Shown: piece after piece, positions 26,152 through 36,339 of the stretch | How the letters are laid out: every line of letters begins with the position of its first letter | Position numbering within the stretch: the stretch's first letter is position 1 | Origin: Clostridia bacterium | GTDB lineage: Bacteria > Bacillota > Clostridia > Christensenellales > Borkfalkiaceae | Length of the DNA: 49,231 bases | Assembly (NCBI GenBank): GCA_017886575.1 | Contig: JAGHJP010000057.1 | Span: 1 to 49,231, forward strand | Direction: 5' to 3' | The notes under the pieces: model-generated | Seen by the model: only the letters and a program-made list of their open reading frames with translations | What the model was told of the DNA's origin: nothing | The model's database searches: none | Translations under genes and position numbers: made by a program

Positions 26152-26423
26152 TTTTTATTTCTCCTGATGAAAGATCTTACCTTTTCGGAACGTAGGCACG
26201 CGTTCGTCGTCATTCGCTGCGTCCCGTTTGCCTTTCGCCAGAGCGGAAAGGCATGACGCACTCTGCGATGACTCCTCTTCCCGAAAAATCTTTGTCGCCG
26301 CAAATATTTTTCGGGAGCCCTGTCGCCGGACGCGGATTTGCCGCCGGGAGCGTACTGAGGCGTACGCGACCAAGGCAAAACGCAAGTCCGACAAAGTATC
26401 ACGCGATGCATGCGTCCCGAAAA
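26152..26423 (-). repeat. Hairpin-rich intergenic element between gyrB and gyrA
   Basis: This 272-base stretch is much longer than a usual gyrB-gyrA spacer and holds several perfect inverted repeats: 8-bp arms at 26229-26236/26246-26253, 11-bp arms at 26279-26289/26306-26316 and 6-bp arms at 26350-26355/26362-26367. The open frames through it look like palindromic DNA rather than protein. It resembles a dispersed intergenic repeat (REP or MITE type), but a second copy is not present in this window, so that remains to be shown. No strong T tract follows any hairpin. Confidence 0.55.
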
Positions 26424-28428
<2,005 letters not shown>

Positions 28429-28443
28429 TTTTTTTCTGCTCCC

Positions 28444-28473
28444 ATTATAACACACTTTTCGGAAAAAGTACAA
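28444..28473 (-). promoter_or_regulatory. gyrB: Sigma-A promoter of gyrB
   Basis: On the minus strand TTGTAC (28473-28468), 18-base spacer, perfect TATAAT (28449-28444). Confidence 0.8.
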
Positions 28474-28505
28474 CGTTTTGCGCCCCTTTTGCGTTTTTTA
28501 TGCCG

Positions 28506-28536
28506 AAAAGAGGCGGACAAAGCGTCCGCCCCTCTT
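28506..28536 (-). terminator. Terminator of the Bce-like transporter operon
   Basis: A GC-rich hairpin with a small internal mismatch lies 38 bases after the last permease stop codon and is followed on the minus strand by TTTT (28509-28506). Confidence 0.65.
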
Positions 28537-28573
28537 CTTTCTACCCGTATTTTTTCCGATTTTCCGCCGAAAC

Positions 28574-30565
28574 TCACCCGACCGCGCGCAGCGTCCGCCG
28601 GATGTCCAGCCGCGCCACGAGGTAGGCGGCGAGAAAATAGACGGCGTACAGCGCCAGCATGACGCCCGCAAAGCCCGCCACCTGCGCGGCGATCGCGCCC
28701 GCGGCGACGGTGACGTAACCGAAGTTCGCCGCGAACGTCTGCAATATGCCGACGAGCGGGAAACACATGCCGAGGGGCACGACGAAGGGAAGGAAACAGT
28801 AGAAGAACATCTGCGCAAACAACGACCGCCCGAGCATGCCCTCGGACGCGCCCAGCCGCCAGAGCATTCTGTACCGCTCCCTGTCCTCGGCGATGACGGA
28901 GAGGGTCTTGAGGGAGAGCATCGCCATGGTCATGAGCAGGAACACCGCCGACACAAAGAGGTCGCCGAGCAAAAAGAGCGCGACCTGCCCGATCCGGTCA
29001 TACCGCTCATACGCCCGGATATCGAAGGATGAACCGTAAGTGCCGTTCCCGTAATCGTTGCGCAGCTCCAGATAAAGCCCCGCGGCGTCGTACCAGCCGT
29101 CCGCAAGGTCAACCACGAGGGCGCGGGTATACCGAACCCCTTCCCCGTAGGAATTCCCGCTTGCGTCCGCCTGCGCTTGCAGCGCCGCAGCGGCCTCGTC
29201 GGGCACGATGTAAAAATCATAGTCGGAGGACATATACAGATCTTTATACAGTAAGCCCGACGGCACCGCAAGGGTCCCCGCGCAGGCATACGTCCCGCCG
29301 CCGATCGTTATCTCTTCCCAGCCGCCGGCAAAAAATTCCGGCTCTTCGTGCAGATCGTCCGTCCGGCAGACGGCGTATCCCCCGTTCAGCGCGGGCATGG
29401 TATAGCCGTATATCGCCAGCGCATGGCGGGCGTCGCTCTCCGCCACGCCGTAATACCCTTCCTGCGTTTCGTCTGCCGCGGGGCTGCAATAGACGCGATA
29501 AAGGCAGCTGTCCTCGATGTCGGCATATTCCTCTATTTTCACCAGCGCGTCCTCGAAGGACACCTGCCCTTCGTTGAACGAACTGATGTCGTAACGGAAC
29601 CCGGCGTCTTCGATCGACCTGTCGATCGTCAGATCGAAAGTGAAGAAGATGTTGGGCCCGATGACGGCAACGGCGAGCAGCACGGAGAGCACGCCCATCA
29701 TGAGAGAGCTTGCATTGATGCGGGCGGAGAGTTGTCGGACGGTGAAACGGCCCGTGCCCCGCGCCGAGAGGGCGGGAAAGCGCAAAAGGATCCACATGAC
29801 CGTGCGCGACAGCCCGACGGGCAAAAACCCCGCGGAAAGGAAGAATATGACGAGATAGGACCCCATCTCCCCGATCCTGTCGTAAAAATCCGAACTCTGC
29901 ATCCATTCCATGAAGAGCATGACCGAAACGACGAGCCCGACGAGAGAGAGGACGAACACGGCGATCCAGATGACGGGAAAGCGCACCGTTTTGGGCGCGG
30001 CGCTCTCCCCTTGCAGCAGGCGGGAAATGCGGGCAAAGCGCAGGTAGAAAAGAGCGGCGAGAGAAGCGATGAGGAACATGAGCGCGACCATGACGACCGT
30101 CAGAAGAGAGCCCGTAAAAGAATAGGCGGCAAATTCATACGGCTGTTCGAGAAAATTCAGAAAAATTGCCGTGAACGCCTGGTAGGCGCCCAGCCCCAAG
30201 AGGATACCCATGCCCAAAGACAAGAGGAAGGTGACGCCCGTTTCGCCCGCGAAGATCGCGATGACGTCCCGCCGCGTCATGCCCAGGGTGAGATAGACGC
30301 CGAACTCCCGCTTTCTGCGGCGCAGGAGAAAGGTGGTGGCGTACCCGAGCACGAAGGCGATGACCGCCGCCATAATGGCGACGACAAGGATCAGGATGGG
30401 TTGCACGAAATCGGCGTACAATTCCGTCATTCTGTCCATCATCTCGCTCAGAATGAGATTGTTGACGGAGAACAGCAGCGCGACGGTCAGCGACACAGTG
30501 ATGAAGTAGATGAGGTAATTGCCGATCTGCCGCCGCACGTTGCGGAGAGCGATCTTAAAAAGCAC
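28574..30565 (-). CDS. Bce-type ABC transporter permease, second paralogue
   Basis: A 663-residue FtsX/MacB-like permease of the BceB group, which move or free cell-wall-active peptides from their lipid targets. It starts with the family block FKIALRNVRRQIGNYLIYF and has one helix, three helices (about 70-200), further helices to about 310, a large extracytoplasmic domain (about 325-535) and three helices near the end, closing with ARLDIRRTLRA. I choose GTG 30565: GGGGGTGA stands five bases upstream, and it aligns with the start of the first permease; GTG 30574 is less likely. It overlaps the ATPase stop by 11 bases. Clear paralogue of the permease at 31410-33434. Confidence 0.9.
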   Translation of the reverse strand: MLFKIALRNVRRQIGNYLIYFITVSLTVALLFSVNNLILSEMMDRMTELYADFVQPILILVVAIMAAVIAFVLGYATTFLLRRRKREFGVYLTLGMTRRDVIAIFAGETGVTFLLSLGMGILLGLGAYQAFTAIFLNFLEQPYEFAAYSFTGSLLTVVMVALMFLIASLAALFYLRFARISRLLQGESAAPKTVRFPVIWIAVFVLSLVGLVVSVMLFMEWMQSSDFYDRIGEMGSYLVIFFLSAGFLPVGLSRTVMWILLRFPALSARGTGRFTVRQLSARINASSLMMGVLSVLLAVAVIGPNIFFTFDLTIDRSIEDAGFRYDISSFNEGQVSFEDALVKIEEYADIEDSCLYRVYCSPAADETQEGYYGVAESDARHALAIYGYTMPALNGGYAVCRTDDLHEEPEFFAGGWEEITIGGGTYACAGTLAVPSGLLYKDLYMSSDYDFYIVPDEAAAALQAQADASGNSYGEGVRYTRALVVDLADGWYDAAGLYLELRNDYGNGTYGSSFDIRAYERYDRIGQVALFLLGDLFVSAVFLLMTMAMLSLKTLSVIAEDRERYRMLWRLGASEGMLGRSLFAQMFFYCFLPFVVPLGMCFPLVGILQTFAANFGYVTVAAGAIAAQVAGFAGVMLALYAVYFLAAYLVARLDIRRTLRAVG

Positions 30566-31322
30566 CCTCTTCACCCCCTCCCAGCGTTTCGGTGACGGTG
30601 AGGATGTCGTGGCGGAAGTCCTTCTGCTCCCGCTCGCCGCGGAAAATTTCACTGTAAATTTTGCCGTCGCGGAGGAAGATAACCCGCCGCGCGTAGGAGG
30701 CGACGGACGCGTCGTGCGTGACCATGAGGATGCTCGCCGACAGCTTTTCGTTCATCAGGCGGAACTGCTCCATGAGCACGCGGGAATTGCGGGAGTCGAG
30801 CGCGCCCGTCGGCTCGTCGGCGAGGATGAGCGCGGGCGAAGTGACGACGGCGCGGGCACACGCCACGCGCTGCCGCTGCCCGCCCGAAAGTTCGGCGGGG
30901 AACTTTTTCAGCTGGTCGGTGACACCCAGCGCCTCACTGACTTCCAGCACCTTGCCCCTCGTTTCCCCCGGCCCCGCCTTTCTGAGGTTCAGCGGCAGCG
31001 CAATGTTCTCCTCGACGGTCAGGGTGTCCAGAAGGTTGTACTCCTGGAAGATGAACCCGAGTTTGTCGCGGCGGAAGGCGGCAAGTTCCTTTTCCCCGAG
31101 CGCGGAAACGGGCGCGCCGTCCACCAATATTTCCCCGCCGCTCAGCGGCTCGATGGTGGCGATGACGTTCAAAAGGGTGCTCTTGCCCGAGCCCGAGGGC
31201 CCCATGACCGCGACAAACTCCCCTTTCTCCATGGTGAAGGACACGCCGTCGAGGGCGCGCGTGGTCACGCTGCCGTTGCCGAAGTACTTGACGGCGTTCA
31301 TCACTTTCAAAATTTCCTGCAT
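30555..31322 (-). CDS. ABC transporter ATPase of the Bce-like module
   Basis: The 255-residue ATPase has Walker A GPSGSGKST (41-49), Q-loop FIFQEYNLL, signature LSGGQRQR, Walker B ILADEPTGALDS and the H-loop MVTHD. It belongs to the LolD/MacB/BceA-like group that works with FtsX-fold permeases. AAGGAGGT precedes the ATG by eight bases. It is the only ATPase in the module and sits between two permease genes, so it presumably energises both, or a heteromeric complex. Typical Bce systems have one ATPase and one permease. Confidence 0.95.
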   Translation of the reverse strand: MQEILKVMNAVKYFGNGSVTTRALDGVSFTMEKGEFVAVMGPSGSGKSTLLNVIATIEPLSGGEILVDGAPVSALGEKELAAFRRDKLGFIFQEYNLLDTLTVEENIALPLNLRKAGPGETRGKVLEVSEALGVTDQLKKFPAELSGGQRQRVACARAVVTSPALILADEPTGALDSRNSRVLMEQFRLMNEKLSASILMVTHDASVASYARRVIFLRDGKIYSEIFRGEREQKDFRHDILTVTETLGGGEEGAF

Positions 31323-31409
31323 GGTGATTTACCTCCTTACATATACGAAATTGATTTTTTGATGTTCTTTACAAAAAGGAACAGACGGCAAAATGATTTT
31401 TCCTGTCCG

Positions 31410-33434
31410 CTACATGCCCGAAGCGCGCAGCGACCGCTTGACGTCCAGCCGCGCCACGAGACAGGTGACGGCGCAGTAGAGCGCGTACAGGAGCAGGATC
31501 ACGCCCGAGAACAGGGCAGTGTTGCCCAGAAGCTGCCCGAAAGACAGATACCCGCTGAACATGTCGTTCACCGCCATATTGACAAAAAAGACGGGGATAT
31601 TCAGCAGAATAGGCACGGCGAACGGCAGGAAAAACCACAGGGCGATATTGACCGTGAGGGCCGAAAGCGTCTGTCTTTCGGACGCACCCGCAAGATAGAG
31701 AAGGCGATACCGCCGTTTGTCCTCGGCGACGGCGGCAAGGCTTTTGAGCGCCAGCACCGCCATGGAGAGAAGCGCAAAGGCAACGGTGACGAAGAGCAGC
31801 AACAGCAGAAACGGCGCCGCTATTTCCGCAAGTTCGGAGGCAAAATTATTGCCGAGGTCAAAGAAAGGGCCGTGCAAGCCGGAGATCTCGTCATACAGCG
31901 CTTCCCTGTTCTTTTCCCCGAAAAAACTTTCTATCTCCGCCATATCGAACGTACCGCTCTTAAAATTGACGGCGCAGGAATACCACAGGGACAGCCTGCC
32001 CCCCGCCGCACGCATCAGCGTGTCCGCCGCGCCGTCCGGAAGCAAGACGATGTTTCCCGTGATACCGCCGCAGAGCCGCGACCGCACGGAAGAAAAGCCG
32101 TTGAATGGAAGCCGGTATTCCCCGATTTCCAGGAGCGTATCGTCCAGCACGCCTTCCGCCTGCCCTTTCAGTTCTTCCAGCCAGGGAACGGATATACCGT
32201 TGCCCAGGACGATATAACCATTCCCCGCGGGATCGGCCTTTTCTCCCGCCATTTCCGCGAGCGCAAGGTAGTCGCTCTCCCCGATGATCCCGATTTCCCT
32301 ATCGCCGATCCGATCGTCTTCGAGTCCCAGGTCGCTGACTTGTCCCGTGAGAATACGGCCGGTCCGCAGTTCTGTCACCTCCCCGAGCTCCTCCAGCCAG
32401 ACGGGAACATCTTCCGTGTATTCTCCCGTTTCATCGTAGGGACAGACAACATGCACGGAGAAGGGATTGTTGATCCGAATTTCTTCCGCCTGTGCGCCGA
32501 ACGCCGTGAGAAAGAGATTGCCGCCCGCGATGACCACCGAAAGGAGGACGGCAATGACGCCGAAGAGGGCGGAGTCTGCACTTATCCTGCCCGAGATCTG
32601 CCGCAAGACAAACGTGCGGGTGCCGCGGGAGGAAAATCTTTTATTTTTCAACAGATAGTACACGCCGCATTTGAGTGCGCCGATATAGACGAATACGATG
32701 GAGATAAACGCCGCCGCAGCCGAACCGACAAGGACGAGCACGTGTCTTCCCATCTCGGGGCTGCTCACCGTGGAAAGCAAAATGATAAGGGACAAGACGA
32801 GCACGCAGGCGAAAACGGCAGTGACGATCAACCACAGCTTGGGATTTTTGGTCGATTTTTTCTTTCCGTCCGTTCCTTGCATCAGTTTCGCGATCTTTTC
32901 AAAGCGCAGATAGGCGAGAGAAACGAGCGCGGCGAGGAGGAACACGACCCCCACCAGCACGACGGTGAGCACAAATCCACCTACGGAAAAATCCCCGCCG
33001 ACGAAATCCATTCCCAGGAACGAGGACACGCCCGCCATGAGAAGCTGATAGACGAGGGTGCCGAGCCCCAGCCCCGCCGCCAGCGAGAACAGGAAGGTGA
33101 ACAGCAACTCCATCATGAAGATGAAGACGATGTTCCCGCGGGTCATGCCGAGCGCGAGGTACATGCCGAACTCCTTTTTTCTGCGGCGAAGCAGAAAGGC
33201 GGTACCGTAGCCCAGCACCAAAGCCGAAACGATGGTGAGAAGGGCCGCGAGCAGCACACATACCGCCATAGTTTCCACATAAAACTCCATAGAAAGCTCT
33301 CGCGGAATTTCACTGAACATCAGGCTGGCGAGCGAAAACAGGAGCGACACGGTGAGCGCAACGGTGACGAAATAGATGAGATAGCCGCCGATCTGCCGCC
33401 GCACGTTGCGCAGAGCCAATTTCAAAAGCATCAT
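31410..33434 (-). CDS. Bce-type ABC transporter permease, first paralogue
   Basis: A 674-residue permease with the same plan as the one at 28574-30565: start MMLLKLALRNVRRQIGGYL, four helices in the first 190 residues, more to about 300, a large extracytoplasmic domain (about 320-530) and three C-terminal helices ending ARLDVKRSLRASG. AAGGAGGT lies just upstream of two adjacent ATG codons (33434 and 33431); the second has the better spacing. First gene of the transporter operon, controlled by the operator-promoter region at 33496-33566. In the Bce group the extracytoplasmic domain is the ligand sensor that signals to the kinase; the ligand here is unknown. Confidence 0.92.
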   Translation of the reverse strand: MMLLKLALRNVRRQIGGYLIYFVTVALTVSLLFSLASLMFSEIPRELSMEFYVETMAVCVLLAALLTIVSALVLGYGTAFLLRRRKKEFGMYLALGMTRGNIVFIFMMELLFTFLFSLAAGLGLGTLVYQLLMAGVSSFLGMDFVGGDFSVGGFVLTVVLVGVVFLLAALVSLAYLRFEKIAKLMQGTDGKKKSTKNPKLWLIVTAVFACVLVLSLIILLSTVSSPEMGRHVLVLVGSAAAAFISIVFVYIGALKCGVYYLLKNKRFSSRGTRTFVLRQISGRISADSALFGVIAVLLSVVIAGGNLFLTAFGAQAEEIRINNPFSVHVVCPYDETGEYTEDVPVWLEELGEVTELRTGRILTGQVSDLGLEDDRIGDREIGIIGESDYLALAEMAGEKADPAGNGYIVLGNGISVPWLEELKGQAEGVLDDTLLEIGEYRLPFNGFSSVRSRLCGGITGNIVLLPDGAADTLMRAAGGRLSLWYSCAVNFKSGTFDMAEIESFFGEKNREALYDEISGLHGPFFDLGNNFASELAEIAAPFLLLLLFVTVAFALLSMAVLALKSLAAVAEDKRRYRLLYLAGASERQTLSALTVNIALWFFLPFAVPILLNIPVFFVNMAVNDMFSGYLSFGQLLGNTALFSGVILLLYALYCAVTCLVARLDVKRSLRASGM

Positions 33435-33495
33435 TTTACCTCCTTCAAAAAGTCCCGCCGCCGAAAGCGCGGCGTTCCCCCTTTGTCGCATCTCT

Positions 33496-33566
33496 ATTAT
33501 ACCATACGTCTCTGCAAAATTGTCTTACGCGAATCTTACATGAATCTTACATTTTTGTAAGATTTC
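33496..33566 (-). promoter_or_regulatory. Promoter with phased operator repeats before the transporter operon
   Basis: A perfect TATAAT (33501-33496, minus strand) lacks a good -35 box. Upstream are three direct copies of the core cttac (plus strand 33524, 33535, 33546), spaced exactly 11 bp, and an inverted copy at 33557-33561. The last direct copy and the inverted one form a 9-bp palindrome (33543-33564). OmpR-type regulators such as the one at 34647-35255 bind direct repeats with this spacing; the copy nearest the promoter overlaps the -35 position, as in activator-dependent promoters. Confidence 0.7.
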
Positions 33567-33636
33567 TCCCCCTTTGCCCCGTTTTACGAAAAAAAGAAAA
33601 CGGAAGGGCGTTTTTTGCCGCTCCTCCGCAAAATTC

Positions 33637-34650
33637 TCAGATGTCCGGCGCGCCCGCGTCCGCCGTTTGCCCCGCTTTCTCTCCGCCCTGCGAAAAAGTG
33701 AACGTGAAGCGGGTATATTTTCCCTCTTCGGACGCCGCCGACACGGCGACGCCCGATTTTTCGCACGTCTTTTTGACGAGGTACAGCCCCATGCCCGTGC
33801 CGCCGCCCCGCCTTCTGCCCGCGCTGCCCACGAACCCGCGCGCAAACACGAGAGGCAGTTCGTGCGGGGGAACGCCCTCGCCGTCGTCCTCCACGATGAG
33901 TTTGTCGTCCGCCGCCGTGATTTTCACGTGCCCGCCGGGGCAGTATTTGGCGCAGTTGACGAGCAGTTGCTTTAAGGAAAAGACGAGCGCCTGCCGGTCG
34001 CAGGCGACGGTAAAGTCCCCCGCCGTCTCCACCTGCACGCCCGCCGCCAGCAGCAGTTCCATTTCGTTTTTGACCGCCTCTTCCGCGGCGTCGCGGACGG
34101 AAAATTTCGTGACGCGCACGTCCGTGCCCGCCGTGCGCAGGCGGGCATAGAAGAGCACGGACTCGGCGAGGTTGTCCGCGCGGCGCAGTTCGGTCTTTAA
34201 TTTTTTTACGTCCCCGCCGTTGGCGAGGATGAGCGAACAGGCGGTGAGCGGGGTCTTGATCTCGTGCACCCAGCCCTCCACATAGTCGAGGTAGTCGTCC
34301 AGCGTGCGCCGCAGGCCCGACACGCGGTCGATGGCGGCGCGGGACACCGCCTTCATGACCGAAAAATACACCTCTTCGACGGCGTTTTCGGGGCGGGGCA
34401 GGACCTCGCCCAGGAGATAGACCTCCTCCATCTCCCGCTGCAACCGTTTGAGCCGCGCCATGCGTTTTTGAAAAAAGTAATACGACAGTCCGATGTACAG
34501 CCCCGCGCCGAAGAGAACGGCGAGCACGGTGAAGAGAATGAGGATCCACACCGCGCCCAGGAACGCCGCGGCGACGCACCATGCGACGAGGAGAAAGGAA
34601 ACGACAGTGAGGAAGAGGGCATGCCCGCGGAGAAAGGAGAGAAAACTCAT
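33637..34650 (-). CDS. BceS-like intramembrane-sensing histidine kinase
   Basis: The 337-residue kinase has two membrane helices (about 11-30 and 33-57) with almost nothing between them, the mark of kinases that cannot sense directly and rely on a Bce permease. Then follow a phosphoacceptor helix with H129 (WVHEIKTPL), N box NCAKY, and G boxes DDGEGVP and GGGTGMGLYLVK. I start at ATG 34650, which overlaps the response-regulator stop (ATGA); the frame extends to 34806 only within that gene. It should phosphorylate the response regulator encoded upstream and receive its signal from a permease encoded downstream. Confidence 0.94.
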   Translation of the reverse strand: MSFLSFLRGHALFLTVVSFLLVAWCVAAAFLGAVWILILFTVLAVLFGAGLYIGLSYYFFQKRMARLKRLQREMEEVYLLGEVLPRPENAVEEVYFSVMKAVSRAAIDRVSGLRRTLDDYLDYVEGWVHEIKTPLTACSLILANGGDVKKLKTELRRADNLAESVLFYARLRTAGTDVRVTKFSVRDAAEEAVKNEMELLLAAGVQVETAGDFTVACDRQALVFSLKQLLVNCAKYCPGGHVKITAADDKLIVEDDGEGVPPHELPLVFARGFVGSAGRRRGGGTGMGLYLVKKTCEKSGVAVSAASEEGKYTRFTFTFSQGGEKAGQTADAGAPDI

Positions 34651-35255
34651 AACCTGTACCCCACGCCGCGCACCGAGCGGATGAACCCCTCCGCGCCCAG
34701 TCCCTTCAGCTTTTCGCGCAGGCGGTTGACGTTGACGTACAGCGCGTTCTCGTCCAGATAGCACCCGTTCGTCCAGAGTTCCTCGATGAGTTCGTCCTTG
34801 GGGCACAGGTCCCGCCCCATCAGGCAGTGCAGGATGCGCGCCTCGTTTTTGGTGAGTTCGGCGCTCTTCTCCCCGTAATACACCTTGAACGCCCCTTCGT
34901 CCAGGGTCAGCCCGCGCACGGAGAGCGCGGCGCGGGATTTGCCGAGCAGCCGCTCTATCCGCGCCAGGAGCACGGCGGCGTTGTACGGTTTTTTCACATA
35001 GTCGTCCCCGCCCGCGCCGAAGCCCGCCAGCTCGTCCTCCGCACTATCCCGCGCGGTCAGAAAGATGACGGGCACATTTTTCTCCGCCTTCAGGCGGCGG
35101 CAGAGGGCAAAGCCGTTCTCCCTCGGCAGATTGACGTCCAGAAGCGCCAGGTCGCATGGCGGCTGAAAGACGGGCAGATAGCCCCGCGCGCGCAGGAGCG
35201 CGGCGAGCTCGGTACGGATGGTTTCATCGTCCTCGGCGATCAGAATGCGGTCCAT
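34647..35255 (-). CDS. OmpR-family response regulator with shortened receiver domain
   Basis: The 202-residue regulator has receiver motifs ILIAEDDE (acidic pair D9-D10), phosphoacceptor D40 (LLDVNLP), FLTARD and VKKPY, then a winged-helix DNA-binding domain (ELTKNEARIL to SVRGVGYRL). It is about 20 residues shorter than BceR or OmpR. Between RGYLPVFQ and CDLALLDV the receiver lacks roughly a dozen residues that normally form helix 2. The frame is intact. AAGGAGGT is five bases before ATG 35255; the frame open to 35378 crosses the promoter. Likely activates the transporter genes through the repeats at 33521-33566. Confidence 0.92.
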   Translation of the reverse strand: MDRILIAEDDETIRTELAALLRARGYLPVFQPPCDLALLDVNLPRENGFALCRRLKAEKNVPVIFLTARDSAEDELAGFGAGGDDYVKKPYNAAVLLARIERLLGKSRAALSVRGLTLDEGAFKVYYGEKSAELTKNEARILHCLMGRDLCPKDELIEELWTNGCYLDENALYVNVNRLREKLKGLGAEGFIRSVRGVGYRL

Positions 35256-35328
35256 GCACACCTCCTTGTCCCCACCGTGTTGCGATACGGCGCGGGCAAG
35301 CCCAGCCGCACGGTATCGCCACGGTATT

Positions 35329-35357
35329 ACTATAACAGAAATCGGCCGAAAAGTAAA
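35329..35357 (-). promoter_or_regulatory. Sigma-A promoter of the response regulator-kinase pair
   Basis: On the minus strand TTTACT (35357-35352), 17-base spacer, TATAGT (35334-35329). It begins 18 bases after the dus stop, with no terminator between, so read-through from dus is possible. Confidence 0.78.
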
Positions 35358-35374
35358 TACCCCTGCGGAAAATT

Positions 35375-36319
35375 TCACGGGAATATTTCCCGCACGGCGG
35401 CGGCGACCGAGGACGTGTCGTGGCAGCGGAAGAGCCGCTCCCGCGCCGCGGCGGCGCCCTTTTCGCCCTTTAAGTAGAGGGCGGCCATCTTGCGCATATA
35501 GACCGTAGCGAACCGCTCGCCGAAGAGTTCCTTCGTTTCCGCCAGCTGCGTGAGAATGACTTCCCGCTTGCTGCGGCGGGGCATGCCCGTAAAATCGCAG
35601 AAGATCTGCGGGTCGGACATGGCGGCGCGAGCGAGCATGACGCCGTCCGCGCCCGTATTTTCGAGCATCCTGTCGGCGTCCGCGACCGAAAAGATGCCCC
35701 CGTTGGCGATGACGGGGACCTTTCCCTCCGCCGCCCGCACGACCGCGGCAACGGCGACATAGTCCGGTTCGCCCGCGTAAATTTTATCCCGCGTCCTGCC
35801 GTGCACGGAGAGCATGTCCGCGCCCGCGTCCAGCATCGCCTTGGCAAAGTCCGCCGCCACCACGCTTTCCGCCGTCAGCCCGATGCGCATTTTGACGGTG
35901 ACGCGCTTGCCCGACTTTTTGCACTCCGAAACGATCTTTGCCGCCAGCGCGGGCGAAGAGAGCAGCGCGCTCCCCTCGCCGTTGTTGAAGATCTTGGGCA
36001 TGGGGCAGCCCATGTTGATGTCCACGATGTCAAACGGCGCGAGAGCGTCGCTCTCGCACGCCTCACGCAGCACGGCGGGGTCGCTGCCGAAGAGCTGCGC
36101 CGCCTTGATCTTTTCCGCTTCGCCCGAATACAGAAGTTCCCGCGTGTTTTCGCTGCCGTAATGCAAGCCTTTGGCGCTGACCATTTCGGTGCAGGTCAGC
36201 CCCGCGCCCGCGCCCAGGCATATCTTGCGGAAGGGATAGTTGGTATATCCCGCCAGCGGCGCCAGAAACACGTTGTTCTCCGTGCGGATGCCGCCGATGT
36301 CGATGGGGTGTAAACGCAT
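35375..36319 (-). CDS. dus: tRNA-dihydrouridine synthase
   Basis: Dus enzymes reduce uridines in tRNA using FMN and NADPH. The 314-residue protein has the FMN-binding start APLAGYTNYPFR, the catalytic cysteine C105 (NMGCPMPKIFNNGEGS), VKMRIG, VHGRTR and IANGGI, and the C-terminal helical RNA-binding domain. It is closest in pattern to DusB. I start at ATG 36319, seven bases after GGGAGG; the open frame continues to 37069 only as a shadow of mazG. It follows mazG by 20 bases and probably shares its transcript. Confidence 0.95.
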   Translation of the reverse strand: MRLHPIDIGGIRTENNVFLAPLAGYTNYPFRKICLGAGAGLTCTEMVSAKGLHYGSENTRELLYSGEAEKIKAAQLFGSDPAVLREACESDALAPFDIVDINMGCPMPKIFNNGEGSALLSSPALAAKIVSECKKSGKRVTVKMRIGLTAESVVAADFAKAMLDAGADMLSVHGRTRDKIYAGEPDYVAVAAVVRAAEGKVPVIANGGIFSVADADRMLENTGADGVMLARAAMSDPQIFCDFTGMPRRSKREVILTQLAETKELFGERFATVYMRKMAALYLKGEKGAAAARERLFRCHDTSSVAAAVREIFP

Positions 36320-36339
36320 GTCCGCGCCTCCCGTTGCGA

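Noticed and set aside
23431-26256. 941-codon open frame opposite gyrA
   Set aside because: Antisense shadow: gyrA motifs are complete on the other strand, and this frame has no ribosome site and His/Arg/Asp-rich composition typical of reversed GC-rich codons.
30519-33560. 1013-codon open frame opposite the Bce permeases
   Set aside because: Same shadow effect over three well-supported minus-strand genes; no domain-like sequence.
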